DNA of 5,065 nt from Firmicutes bacterium CAG:341 (GTDB lineage: Bacteria; Bacillota; Clostridia; Oscillospirales; Acutalibacteraceae). Numbering within the stretch: position 1 is the first letter of the stretch; every line of letters starts with the position of its first letter. Below are positions 1 through 5,065 of this stretch, piece by piece. The notes beneath the pieces are model-generated. The model saw only the letters and a list, made by a program, of their open reading frames with translations. It had not been told where the DNA came from and ran no database searches. The DNA is taken from positions 11,470 through 16,534 of the forward strand of contig FR895321.1 in assembly GCA_000434995.1 (NCBI GenBank). The letters are read 5' to 3'. Both the position numbers and the translations under genes were made by a program.

Positions 1-22
1 TAAAATAATTCGGCGCATTTTC

Positions 23-793
23 TTATTTAACTTTATTAACTATAATCATTGTTATTCCAAGAATTACAAGTATTACCCCGGTTATACGATTAAGGGTTTC
101 AGGTTTGGCTTTATTAGCACAAAGCGAAGCAATTTGAGCAAATATCAAAGTTGAAATCATACAAAATACAAGAGTCCAAACATCCGGCAAACCACCTATT
201 GCAAAGTGACTTACAGAACCCGTAAACGCAGTAAATGCCATTACAAACACACTTGTACCTACTGCTGTTTTCAATTCATATCCCAAAACGCTTGTAAGCA
301 CAAGGAGCATCATCATTCCCCCGCCTGCACCTACAAAGCCGCATATAAATCCAACCATACAGCCGCTTAAAGCAGAGCGTATGATTTTTTGCTTATCACT
401 TGCCTCGGTTAACCTTGCTTTAGGCTCTGTAACCGGCTTAACAATAAATTTAATGCCCAAAAACAAAGTCATTACAAATGAAAAGTTACCCATAGCAGTG
501 CTTGGAACTTTACTTGAAACAAAACTGCCGACGAGGGTAAACAGTAAAACAAAAATCATCATAACAATGCCGTTTTTAACATCAATATTTTTGTTTTTAC
601 CGTAATTATATGCCGATACCGCACTTGCAAGCACATCACTTGCTAATGCAATGCCGACTGCAATATATGGGTCCATATCAAGAAAAGTTATAAGCATAGG
701 ACTTATTACTGCGGCAGCGCTCATTCCGGCGAAACCCGTTCCGAGTCCTGCACCGATACCTGCAATTAAGCATACTATAAATTTTAAAAACAT
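23..793 (-). CDS. TauE/SafE-family sulfite/organosulfonate-type membrane permease
   Basis: Predicted integral membrane transporter of 256 residues, a normal length for the TauE/SafE (DUF81) family, whose members are proposed to export sulfite, sulfoacetate or related anions. The sequence shows about eight hydrophobic segments in two homologous halves: residues 1-120, then a polar central loop (about 121-137), then 138-253. The second half keeps the family hallmark: GFVGAGGG at 152-159, AVGTS at 177-181 and a histidine at 196 in a GSVSHF stretch. The first half has the weaker version GTGFAGMSAAAV (18-29), followed by AVGIALASD (45-53). The ATG at 793-791 is preceded by AAAAGG (809-804) at suitable spacing. 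The gene is divergent from the GPH symporter and has its own promoter; no sulfur-metabolism gene is visible beside it, so the substrate is open. Its terminator is not visible in the 22 bases left at the window edge. Family assignment is confident; the transported compound is not known. Confidence 0.9.
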   Translation of the reverse strand: MFLKFIVCLIAGIGAGLGTGFAGMSAAAVISPMLITFLDMDPYIAVGIALASDVLASAVSAYNYGKNKNIDVKNGIVMMIFVLLFTLVGSFVSSKVPSTAMGNFSFVMTLFLGIKFIVKPVTEPKARLTEASDKQKIIRSALSGCMVGFICGFVGAGGGMMMLLVLTSVLGYELKTAVGTSVFVMAFTAFTGSVSHFAIGGLPDVWTLVFCMISTLIFAQIASLCANKAKPETLNRITGVILVILGITMIIVNKVK

Positions 794-834
794 ATCAATA
801 ATTCCTTTTATATTTCTAAACTTTGCATATTAGC

Positions 835-863
835 ATTATAACGCTGTTCAAGCCAAAACTCAA
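835..863 (-). promoter_or_regulatory. Sigma-A-type promoter for the TauE-like gene
   Basis: On the minus strand, TTGAGT (863-858; four of six matches to TTGACA) lies 17 bases from a perfect TATAAT (840-835). Transcription would start near 828, giving a leader of about 35 bases with the Shine-Dalgarno AAAAGG at 809-804. Element quality and spacing are close to ideal for a housekeeping promoter. Confidence 0.75.
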
Positions 864-868
864 CCAAC

Positions 869-886
869 ACATTTTGAATAAAATGT
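869..886. promoter_or_regulatory. Inverted repeat beside the TauE-like gene promoter, possible operator
   Basis: ACATTTT (869-875) and AAAATGT (880-886) are perfect 7-base inverted arms around a 4-base centre (GAAT). The repeat sits 5 bases upstream of the minus-strand -35 box, centred about 50 bases before the expected start site. That is where an activator or a LysR-type regulator often binds. The symmetry is seen in the sequence; the regulatory role is inferred, and arms made mostly of A and T can arise by chance. Confidence 0.35.
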
Positions 887-912
887 CTACTATTTAATAA
901 TTATTTAATATA

Positions 913-939
913 TTAACTTATTTGTAAAAAATAAGTTAA
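913..939. repeat. Perfect 11-base-arm palindrome in the divergent control region
   Basis: TTAACTTATTT (913-923) and AAATAAGTTAA (929-939) are exact reverse complements separated by GTAAA. The palindrome lies about 20 bases upstream of the symporter -35 box, centred near -68 from the expected start, in a 60-base core (891-950) with only four G or C bases. It could be an operator for a regulator of the symporter operon, or a cruciform or bent-DNA element. It is not a good terminator for either gene, being so AT-rich and upstream of both promoters. Confidence 0.5.
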
Positions 940-951
940 ATAAAAGTTAAA
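933..951 (+). repeat. Two AAGTTAAA direct repeats spaced 11 bases apart
   Basis: AAGTTAAA occurs at 933-940 and again at 944-951, one helical turn apart. An inverted copy of its core, TTAACTT, is at 913-919 as part of the palindrome. The right-hand copy ends 7 bases before the symporter -35 box. Repeats on one face of the helix next to -35 resemble tandem activator sites or an A-rich UP element; which of these applies cannot be decided from the sequence. Confidence 0.4.
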
Positions 952-958
952 AACAGTA

Positions 959-987
959 TTGTTTTTACAAATGCAAAGTGCTATAAT
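959..987 (+). promoter_or_regulatory. Extended -10 promoter for the symporter operon
   Basis: TTGTTT (959-964) is followed after 17 bases by a perfect TATAAT (982-987), with TG at 979-980 forming an extended -10 (TGCTATAAT). The -35 is weak (three of six matches), which the extended -10 would offset. Transcription would start near 994, giving a leader of about 28 bases carrying AAAAGGGG (1007-1014). Confidence 0.8.
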
Positions 988-1021
988 TAAATGAAAATTT
1001 TTTACGAAAAGGGGTTTTTTA

Positions 1022-2542
1022 ATGGCTAAAACCAAAGCTGCCGAGTCAAAAATTACAACGGCAGCAAAAAAGTACATGAAGCCGTCTGAAGTTGCAACAT
1101 TCGGTATCGGTCTTTTCGGCGTAGCTCTTTTAACAGGATGGATGCCGGACTATACCACAACTTTCTTTGCCGACTTCGCATTTAAGGGAAAAGGTTTTGA
1201 CTCTGCTTCTCTTTCACACATTGTTGAGGTAGTATTCCTTATTGCAGGTTTTGTAGGTGCAATCTGTGAGCTTGTTATCGGTGTACTTGTTGACAGAACA
1301 AAAACCAAACTTGGTAAGGTTAAGCCTTGGGTTGGTTTCGGTGCAATTCCGCTTGCAATTATTTCAATGCTTGTATTTGTAGCACCTAACACAAGTTCAT
1401 TTGGCCTTGCATCAGTTTGGATGATTGTTATTTACTGCCTTTACACAGCAGTATCCTGCGCAGTTGAATCACCTTCTAACTGTTTCGGCGCACTTTGCTC
1501 ACCTAACCCTGCTGAAAGAAGCAGTGCTATTTCAATTGCATCATTCCTTCGTTCAGTCGGCCAGTCAGGCGGTCAGGTAGTAATCATCGTTGTAGGCGCT
1601 CTTATGAAAGCTCTTATGGGCCAGCAGCAGTTCAAAAACGCTGAAGGTCAGGGTATCGACCTTATCATTTCAACTGCAATTTGTGCACTTGGTATGATTA
1701 TATTTGTAATGATATTCTTTGCTAATAACAAAGAGCGTGTACCTTTCACATCAGAAAATGTATCACTTTTAGAATCAATCAAGCTTGTATTTACCAACAA
1801 GAATCTTCTTATGGTATCTCTTACTAAAGTATTTGGTTTTGGCCGTGGTGTTTATGGTACCGTATCACTTTACATAGCTATTTATCTTCTTGGTTCAAAG
1901 GGATTAAAGCTTGCACTTATGCTTCCTATGGGTATCGGTACAGCAGTAGGTACACTTCTTGTAAACTTTGTACTCAAGAAGTTCTCTACAAAGAAAACAT
2001 TTATTATTTTCTGTTGCTACGGTGCATCGGCAATGGCTATCCTTTACTTAGTATCAAAGGGTATCGGCTTCAATTCAACTCTTATCGTTCCATTCCTTAT
2101 TCTCAACTTCTTCTGCGGTATTCAACATGGTAACACAAATGTTACACCTAACATTATGATTGCCGACTGCGTAGACGAAATGGAATATAAGACAGGCAAA
2201 AGGCAGGAAGGTCTTGCTTATGCCGGCTATGGCCTTTTCTCAAAGATTGCTTCTGCATTCACAAAATTCCTCGGTCCATGGCTTGTATACACATGGAGTA
2301 AGTACAAGATTTCAACTGACCCTAATGTTGCATATGCATCACAGGATGATAAAGTTCTTTCTCGTTTCTTAATGATTTACACAATCATTCCGGCTATCTT
2401 TGTAATTCTTCAGTTCGTCCCTATTCTCTTCTATGATATGACAGGCGAAAAGAAGGCAAGAATTACGGCTGCTCTTGCAGAAAAGAGAGAAGCTGAAAAA
2501 GCAGAAGAAGCAAACGAAGACAACGAAGATATTGCAGGATAA
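1022..2542 (+). CDS. GPH-family (MelB-like) sugar:cation symporter
   Basis: A 506-residue transporter of the glycoside-pentoside-hexuronide:cation symporter family in the major facilitator superfamily; such proteins import sugars or glycosides with H+ or Na+. About twelve membrane helices are visible (first about 24-44, last about 447-470), with a polar central loop near 235-260. Family marks are DRTKTKLGKVKPW (91-103), NPAERSS (162-168) before an arginine helix (FLRSVGQ), and ADCVDEMEYKTGKRQEGLAY (381-400), which matches the MelB ADxVDxxExK stretch. By eye, the MelB cation-site aspartates (D55, D59) align with Gly79 and Glu83, which is unusual. The C-terminus (476-506) is a charged lysine/glutamate-rich cytoplasmic tail. 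The ATG follows AAAAGGGG (1007-1014) by seven bases and has a strong promoter. It is the first gene of a two-gene operon. Family is secure; no catabolic gene is visible to reveal the sugar. Confidence 0.92.
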   Translation: MAKTKAAESKITTAAKKYMKPSEVATFGIGLFGVALLTGWMPDYTTTFFADFAFKGKGFDSASLSHIVEVVFLIAGFVGAICELVIGVLVDRTKTKLGKVKPWVGFGAIPLAIISMLVFVAPNTSSFGLASVWMIVIYCLYTAVSCAVESPSNCFGALCSPNPAERSSAISIASFLRSVGQSGGQVVIIVVGALMKALMGQQQFKNAEGQGIDLIISTAICALGMIIFVMIFFANNKERVPFTSENVSLLESIKLVFTNKNLLMVSLTKVFGFGRGVYGTVSLYIAIYLLGSKGLKLALMLPMGIGTAVGTLLVNFVLKKFSTKKTFIIFCCYGASAMAILYLVSKGIGFNSTLIVPFLILNFFCGIQHGNTNVTPNIMIADCVDEMEYKTGKRQEGLAYAGYGLFSKIASAFTKFLGPWLVYTWSKYKISTDPNVAYASQDDKVLSRFLMIYTIIPAIFVILQFVPILFYDMTGEKKARITAALAEKREAEKAEEANEDNEDIAG

Positions 2543-2548
2543 GGAGGG
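2541..2548 (+). promoter_or_regulatory. Shine-Dalgarno sequence that sets the start of the second operon gene
   Basis: AAGGAGGG lies seven bases before the ATG at 2556-2558 and overlaps the symporter stop codon (TAA, 2540-2542). It is the strongest ribosome site in the window. It shows that translation begins at 2556 rather than at the in-frame ATG at 2475, and it suggests translational coupling. Confidence 0.85.
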
Positions 2549-2555
2549 ATTAGTT

Positions 2556-3536
2556 ATGGCTGAAACAAAAGAAAAGAAAGGCTTTAACGCCGCTCTTTAT
2601 GCAGTAATCGCAGGTATCGTGGTTGCAGTATTGCTTGCTCTTATCACAATATTTGCTTTTACAACAAGATATACAGGCTTTTCTGCCGAAAAGGTAGCAC
2701 AAGCTTATGTAGATACAATTGTACAAACAGGCGACGGATATAACGCTTATAAAAACACACTCGTTTCAAAAAATCAAAAATTCGGTAACTTTGTTATTAA
2801 CGGTTATATGAAGCCATATATTAACGAAGATGCTGAAAAAGCTTCATTCATAGGTACAGGCAGTGATGAAGAAATCACAAAGACTGACGAAGTCTATGAC
2901 ACAATGTATGAATATTATGTTGGTCTTGTTGCCAAATACGGACTTGATGACATTGACGCTGTATTTAATGATTACTTTGCTAAACTCACTGAAGTAAGAA
3001 AAGAAATATTCGGCGACGAATATATGGATACAGACTTTATGTTCTCTGTATTTGAATCAAATGTCACAAAATACGGTAAGTCACTTACAGGTACTGAAGA
3101 AGAATACGGTGCTGACGGAAAAACAGTTATTCAGGAAGCTTCAACAGGTAAGTATCAAGAAATATACGGTAATGATTATAAGTTCACAGCAACAGTTAAG
3201 GAATGCACAGAACTTACAGACACTGAAAAGGATGCATACATTAAAGAGTATAAGGAGAGAATTACTCCGGTTGCATCATCAGGCGAAGCAAAGGCAGACA
3301 AATTCGGCCTTAAAGATACCGACAAAAAGAATACACCTAAATCAGATATGATAGGTGCATTTGAAAAGCTTGATAATTCAAATGACATTTCCGCTGTTGC
3401 AAAATGCACAGTTGATGTTACACTTGAAGACGGAAAGAGCGTTGCTTCACAGCAAGTATATGTTGTAAAAATCGGCAATACTTGGTATGTTGACAACACA
3501 AATGTTGACACATCAGCTCTTTACCTTGCAAAATAA
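2556..3536 (+). CDS. Uncharacterised single-pass membrane protein with extracytoplasmic domain, co-operonic with the GPH symporter
   Basis: I do not recognise this 326-residue protein. It begins with a short lysine-rich segment (MAETKEKKG), then one long hydrophobic helix (about 12-36) that predicts an N-in, C-out anchor or uncleaved signal. There is no lipobox cysteine. The remaining 290 residues are soluble, acidic and rich in tyrosine, aspartate and threonine. Residues 44-70 (SAEKVAQAYVDTIVQTGDG and following) and the end at 284-313 (strands around VYVVKIGNTWYVD) resemble the start and finish of NTF2-like/DUF4878-type extracellular domains; this is a weak by-eye likeness only. The start at 2556 is chosen because AAGGAGGG precedes it; an in-frame ATG at 2475 would add 27 residues inside the symporter gene. 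It is 13 bases after the symporter stop and followed by a strong terminator, so it is probably an accessory protein made with the transporter. Function is unknown. Confidence 0.85.
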   Translation: MAETKEKKGFNAALYAVIAGIVVAVLLALITIFAFTTRYTGFSAEKVAQAYVDTIVQTGDGYNAYKNTLVSKNQKFGNFVINGYMKPYINEDAEKASFIGTGSDEEITKTDEVYDTMYEYYVGLVAKYGLDDIDAVFNDYFAKLTEVRKEIFGDEYMDTDFMFSVFESNVTKYGKSLTGTEEEYGADGKTVIQEASTGKYQEIYGNDYKFTATVKECTELTDTEKDAYIKEYKERITPVASSGEAKADKFGLKDTDKKNTPKSDMIGAFEKLDNSNDISAVAKCTVDVTLEDGKSVASQQVYVVKIGNTWYVDNTNVDTSALYLAK

Positions 3537-3548
3537 GAAATAATTTTT

Positions 3549-3585
3549 AAAGCCTTACAGTTAATTAAAACTGTAAGGCTTTTTT
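3549..3585 (+). terminator. Intrinsic terminator of the symporter operon
   Basis: AAAGCCTTACAGTT (3549-3562) pairs perfectly with AACTGTAAGGCTTT (3569-3582) around a 6-base loop, giving a 14-base-pair stem followed by a run of T to 3585. It starts 12 bases after the stop codon at 3536. In the opposite direction the stem is followed mainly by A rather than T, so it is not an obvious terminator for the convergent wall-hydrolase gene. Confidence 0.93.
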
Positions 3586-3629
3586 ATTGTTGTTGTATTT
3601 AATTTATGACAAAATATTTCAAATTGTTT

Positions 3630-5065
3630 TTATTTAACTTTAACTTTTATTGTTTTGCTCCAGGAGTAATAGGTGTACTTTTTGCCTCTTTTTTTATACG
3701 CACGAACACGAACATAATATTTTTTCTTGCTCTTTGCTGTTGTTAAAGTGGTAGAGGTTTTTGACGAACCTGAAATCTTCCTGCTTAAAAAGTTCTTTTT
3801 AAAATTAGAAGAAGTTGACCACATAACTTGATAGCCGGATATGCCGCTTTTCTTCTTCCATTTTACAGTAATTTTCTTTTTCTTCTTTGATTTTGCACTA
3901 CTTAAAGTAACTCGTTTGTTTTTAGTTTTAATTTTTTTCGCTTTACTCTTAGTGCCGACAAATTTCATATTATCACAAGACTTAAAAGCGGCAACTTTAA
4001 CTTTATAAGTTTTATTCGGCTTGAGGCCTGTAATTTTTGAAGAAGTGGATGAGGCTGTTTTCTTTAATTTATATTTTTTAGTTGATGAATTATAGACATA
4101 AATTCTGTAACCCGATGCACCGTTTACAGCACTCCACTTTGCAGTTATTGAAGTATCGGAAGAAGTGAGTTTTAAATTTGTAACTTGACTTGGCTTTGTG
4201 GCAACATTGATTTGGAAAAAGTTACCCCACGATGCTTCCTGCCCTTTTTGAGTAAATGCACGAATTCTAACTGCGAAAAGGCTTGCAGGTTGAAGATTAG
4301 CAAATGTAATGGCAGTATCGGCTGTAAACGCATAATCAATCCAATTACCGTAAACATCTTGATACTGAACCTGATAATTTGTAGCATTTTCAATCTTGTT
4401 CCACGAAATCGTAACGCTGTTTTCCGTAGCGTCAACTACCGAAATGCTGATTTCATCTTTCATATTTTGGTATATAGGAATATAAAATGTTCGTGTCATA
4501 GAAAGGATACCGGCTTTTTCATATCCGTTATATGCCATAATAGCTTCACTTGCCGCTCCCTGAACATTTTTCATATACTCATTTGTATATTTATTTTTTG
4601 ATGAAGGGCTGACATTAAATTTCTGTAAATATCCTGAATTTTGAGTTTTAAAACTGTTTGCCACATATTTGGTGCCATAGTAAATAGCTTTATAAGGGTT
4701 AGACCACGGGCGACCGTAACCATTTGAAGTATCATACAGATAGGTTGTTCTGCAATCGCTTTTGGCAACATAGCCGCTTGCACCCTCCTGATAGCCTGAA
4801 GATGTTTCATTATAAAGGCGAACATAATAATAATTGCCTTTGTTTGCACGCCAAGTCATATACTGGCCGTTTGAAATAGGTGTAGGCACACCACCCGTCG
4901 GGTCAACATTAGGGTCATTACTGTAAAGCATCGTATTTGTATTAGCTTTTAAAAAGCCGGCAGCCCACGCAAGTCCGTCTTTAGCTCCAGTATATGCACC
5001 GATATTAAAATAATTATAAATGCCTTGAAATGGGCTTGTAGAGCCGTTAACAGCAGTAGCAGCGG
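3630..5065 (-). CDS. Secreted glucosaminidase (LytD-type) with three C-terminal fibronectin type III-like domains, 5' partial
   Basis: C-terminal 477 residues of a peptidoglycan hydrolase expected to cut N-acetylglucosaminyl bonds in the cell wall. The frame is open to the window edge, so the ATG at 4931 is internal and the true start, signal peptide and probably the catalytic glutamate lie outside. Counting from the first full codon (5063), residues 1-200 carry glucosaminidase marks: PFQGIYNYFNIGAY (11-24), NPYKAIYYGTKYVANSF (122-138), YLQKFNV (145-151) and YMKNVQ (163-168). Between the first two blocks is an extra stretch of about 80 residues ending in an SH3-like GYVAK. Three fibronectin type III-like repeats follow: about 204-290, 291-380 and 384-477, each with a W near its start (ISW, KW, VKW) and a late Y/F-x-V-x-A strand. 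The last 98 residues hold 28 Lys and no Asp or Glu, suggesting attachment to anionic wall polymers. The gene converges on the symporter operon. Family is confident; exact bond specificity is inferred. Confidence 0.88.
   Translation of the reverse strand, partial: AATAVNGSTSPFQGIYNYFNIGAYTGAKDGLAWAAGFLKANTNTMLYSNDPNVDPTGGVPTPISNGQYMTWRANKGNYYYVRLYNETSSGYQEGASGYVAKSDCRTTYLYDTSNGYGRPWSNPYKAIYYGTKYVANSFKTQNSGYLQKFNVSPSSKNKYTNEYMKNVQGAASEAIMAYNGYEKAGILSMTRTFYIPIYQNMKDEISISVVDATENSVTISWNKIENATNYQVQYQDVYGNWIDYAFTADTAITFANLQPASLFAVRIRAFTQKGQEASWGNFFQINVATKPSQVTNLKLTSSDTSITAKWSAVNGASGYRIYVYNSSTKKYKLKKTASSTSSKITGLKPNKTYKVKVAAFKSCDNMKFVGTKSKAKKIKTKNKRVTLSSAKSKKKKKITVKWKKKSGISGYQVMWSTSSNFKKNFLSRKISGSSKTSTTLTTAKSKKKYYVRVRAYKKRGKKYTYYSWSKTIKVKVK
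3633..3926 (-). other. Extremely basic C-terminal fibronectin type III-like domain of the glucosaminidase
   Basis: This stretch encodes the last 98 residues: 28 Lys and 5 Arg with no Asp or Glu, including runs such as SKKKKK and a final KVKVK. The pattern GYQVMWSTSSNFKK then YYVRVRAYKK is a repeat type often found at the ends of secreted clostridial proteins. It probably holds the enzyme on teichoic acid or another anionic wall polymer (inference). Confidence 0.7.

Noticed and set aside
1..22. Possible terminator of the TauE-like gene
   Set aside because: Only a 5-base AAAAT/ATTTT pairing is visible at the window edge, too weak to call.
381..833. Two short plus-strand open frames opposite the TauE-like gene
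   Set aside because: They are antisense to a well-conserved membrane protein; their hydrophobic character simply mirrors it.
922..970. TTGTAAAAA / TTTTTACAA inverted pair with a 31-base gap
   Set aside because: The arms are distant and A/T-rich, and they partly overlap the better 913-939 dyad and the -35 box. Chance is a sufficient explanation.
2475..2555. In-frame 27-residue upstream extension of the second operon gene
   Set aside because: It lies inside the symporter gene, encodes a shifted lysine-rich stretch, and has no ribosome site as good as AAGGAGGG before 2556.
3176..3511. Open frame of 111 codons on the minus strand
   Set aside because: It is antisense to the membrane-anchored protein gene, has a low-complexity serine/valine composition, and no promoter or Shine-Dalgarno sequence is seen.
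3549..3585. Bidirectional terminator serving the convergent glucosaminidase gene
   Set aside because: On the minus strand the stem is followed by only three T and then A-rich sequence, so a U-tail is lacking; some reverse function cannot be excluded.
4185..4601. Open frame of 138 codons on the plus strand
   Set aside because: It is antisense to the conserved glucosaminidase and fibronectin-domain coding sequence, has no recognisable domain and no good ribosome site.
1..5065. Mobile element, CRISPR array, tRNA, rRNA or riboswitch
   Set aside because: No transposase, terminal repeats, regular spacer-repeat pattern, cloverleaf or long structured leader was found by reading; both leaders in the window are short.

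Overview
The window looks like a stretch of chromosome from a low-GC Gram-positive bacterium, most likely a gut-type clostridium (Eubacteriales, Ruminococcaceae/Oscillospiraceae-like). The support is the AT-rich base use, strong AAGGAGG-type ribosome binding sites, consensus sigma-A-like promoters, a U-tailed hairpin terminator, and a secreted glucosaminidase with lysine-rich fibronectin type III repeats. This placement is an inference from style, not from a marker gene. No mobile element, CRISPR array, rRNA or tRNA gene is visible.

Layout: (1) 23-793, minus strand, an eight-helix TauE/SafE-family membrane permease. (2) 794-1021, a divergent control region. It carries a well-formed promoter for each flanking gene and several inverted and direct repeats in an almost pure A/T core. 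(3) 1022-2542, plus strand, a 12-helix sugar:cation symporter of the GPH (MelB-like) family. (4) 2556-3536, plus strand, 13 bases further on with its Shine-Dalgarno sequence touching the symporter stop codon: an unrecognised protein with one N-terminal membrane helix and a roughly 290-residue domain predicted to lie outside the cell. A strong intrinsic terminator at 3549-3585 closes this two-gene operon. (5) 3630-5065, minus strand and convergent, the C-terminal 477 residues of a secreted peptidoglycan hydrolase. It comprises part of a LytD-type glucosaminidase domain followed by three fibronectin type III-like domains, and its start and catalytic region lie beyond the right edge.

How the genes may work together: the GPH transporter and the downstream membrane-anchored protein are almost certainly co-transcribed, so the second may be an accessory or surface partner of the first. 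The TauE-like permease shares only the control region with them, and the glucosaminidase appears to be an independent cell-wall gene. I do not see a clear new defence or mobile system. The items most worth a second look are the palindrome-dense divergent promoter region, the uncharacterised partner of the symporter, the apparent loss of the usual GPH cation-site aspartates, and the extremely basic tail of the wall hydrolase.
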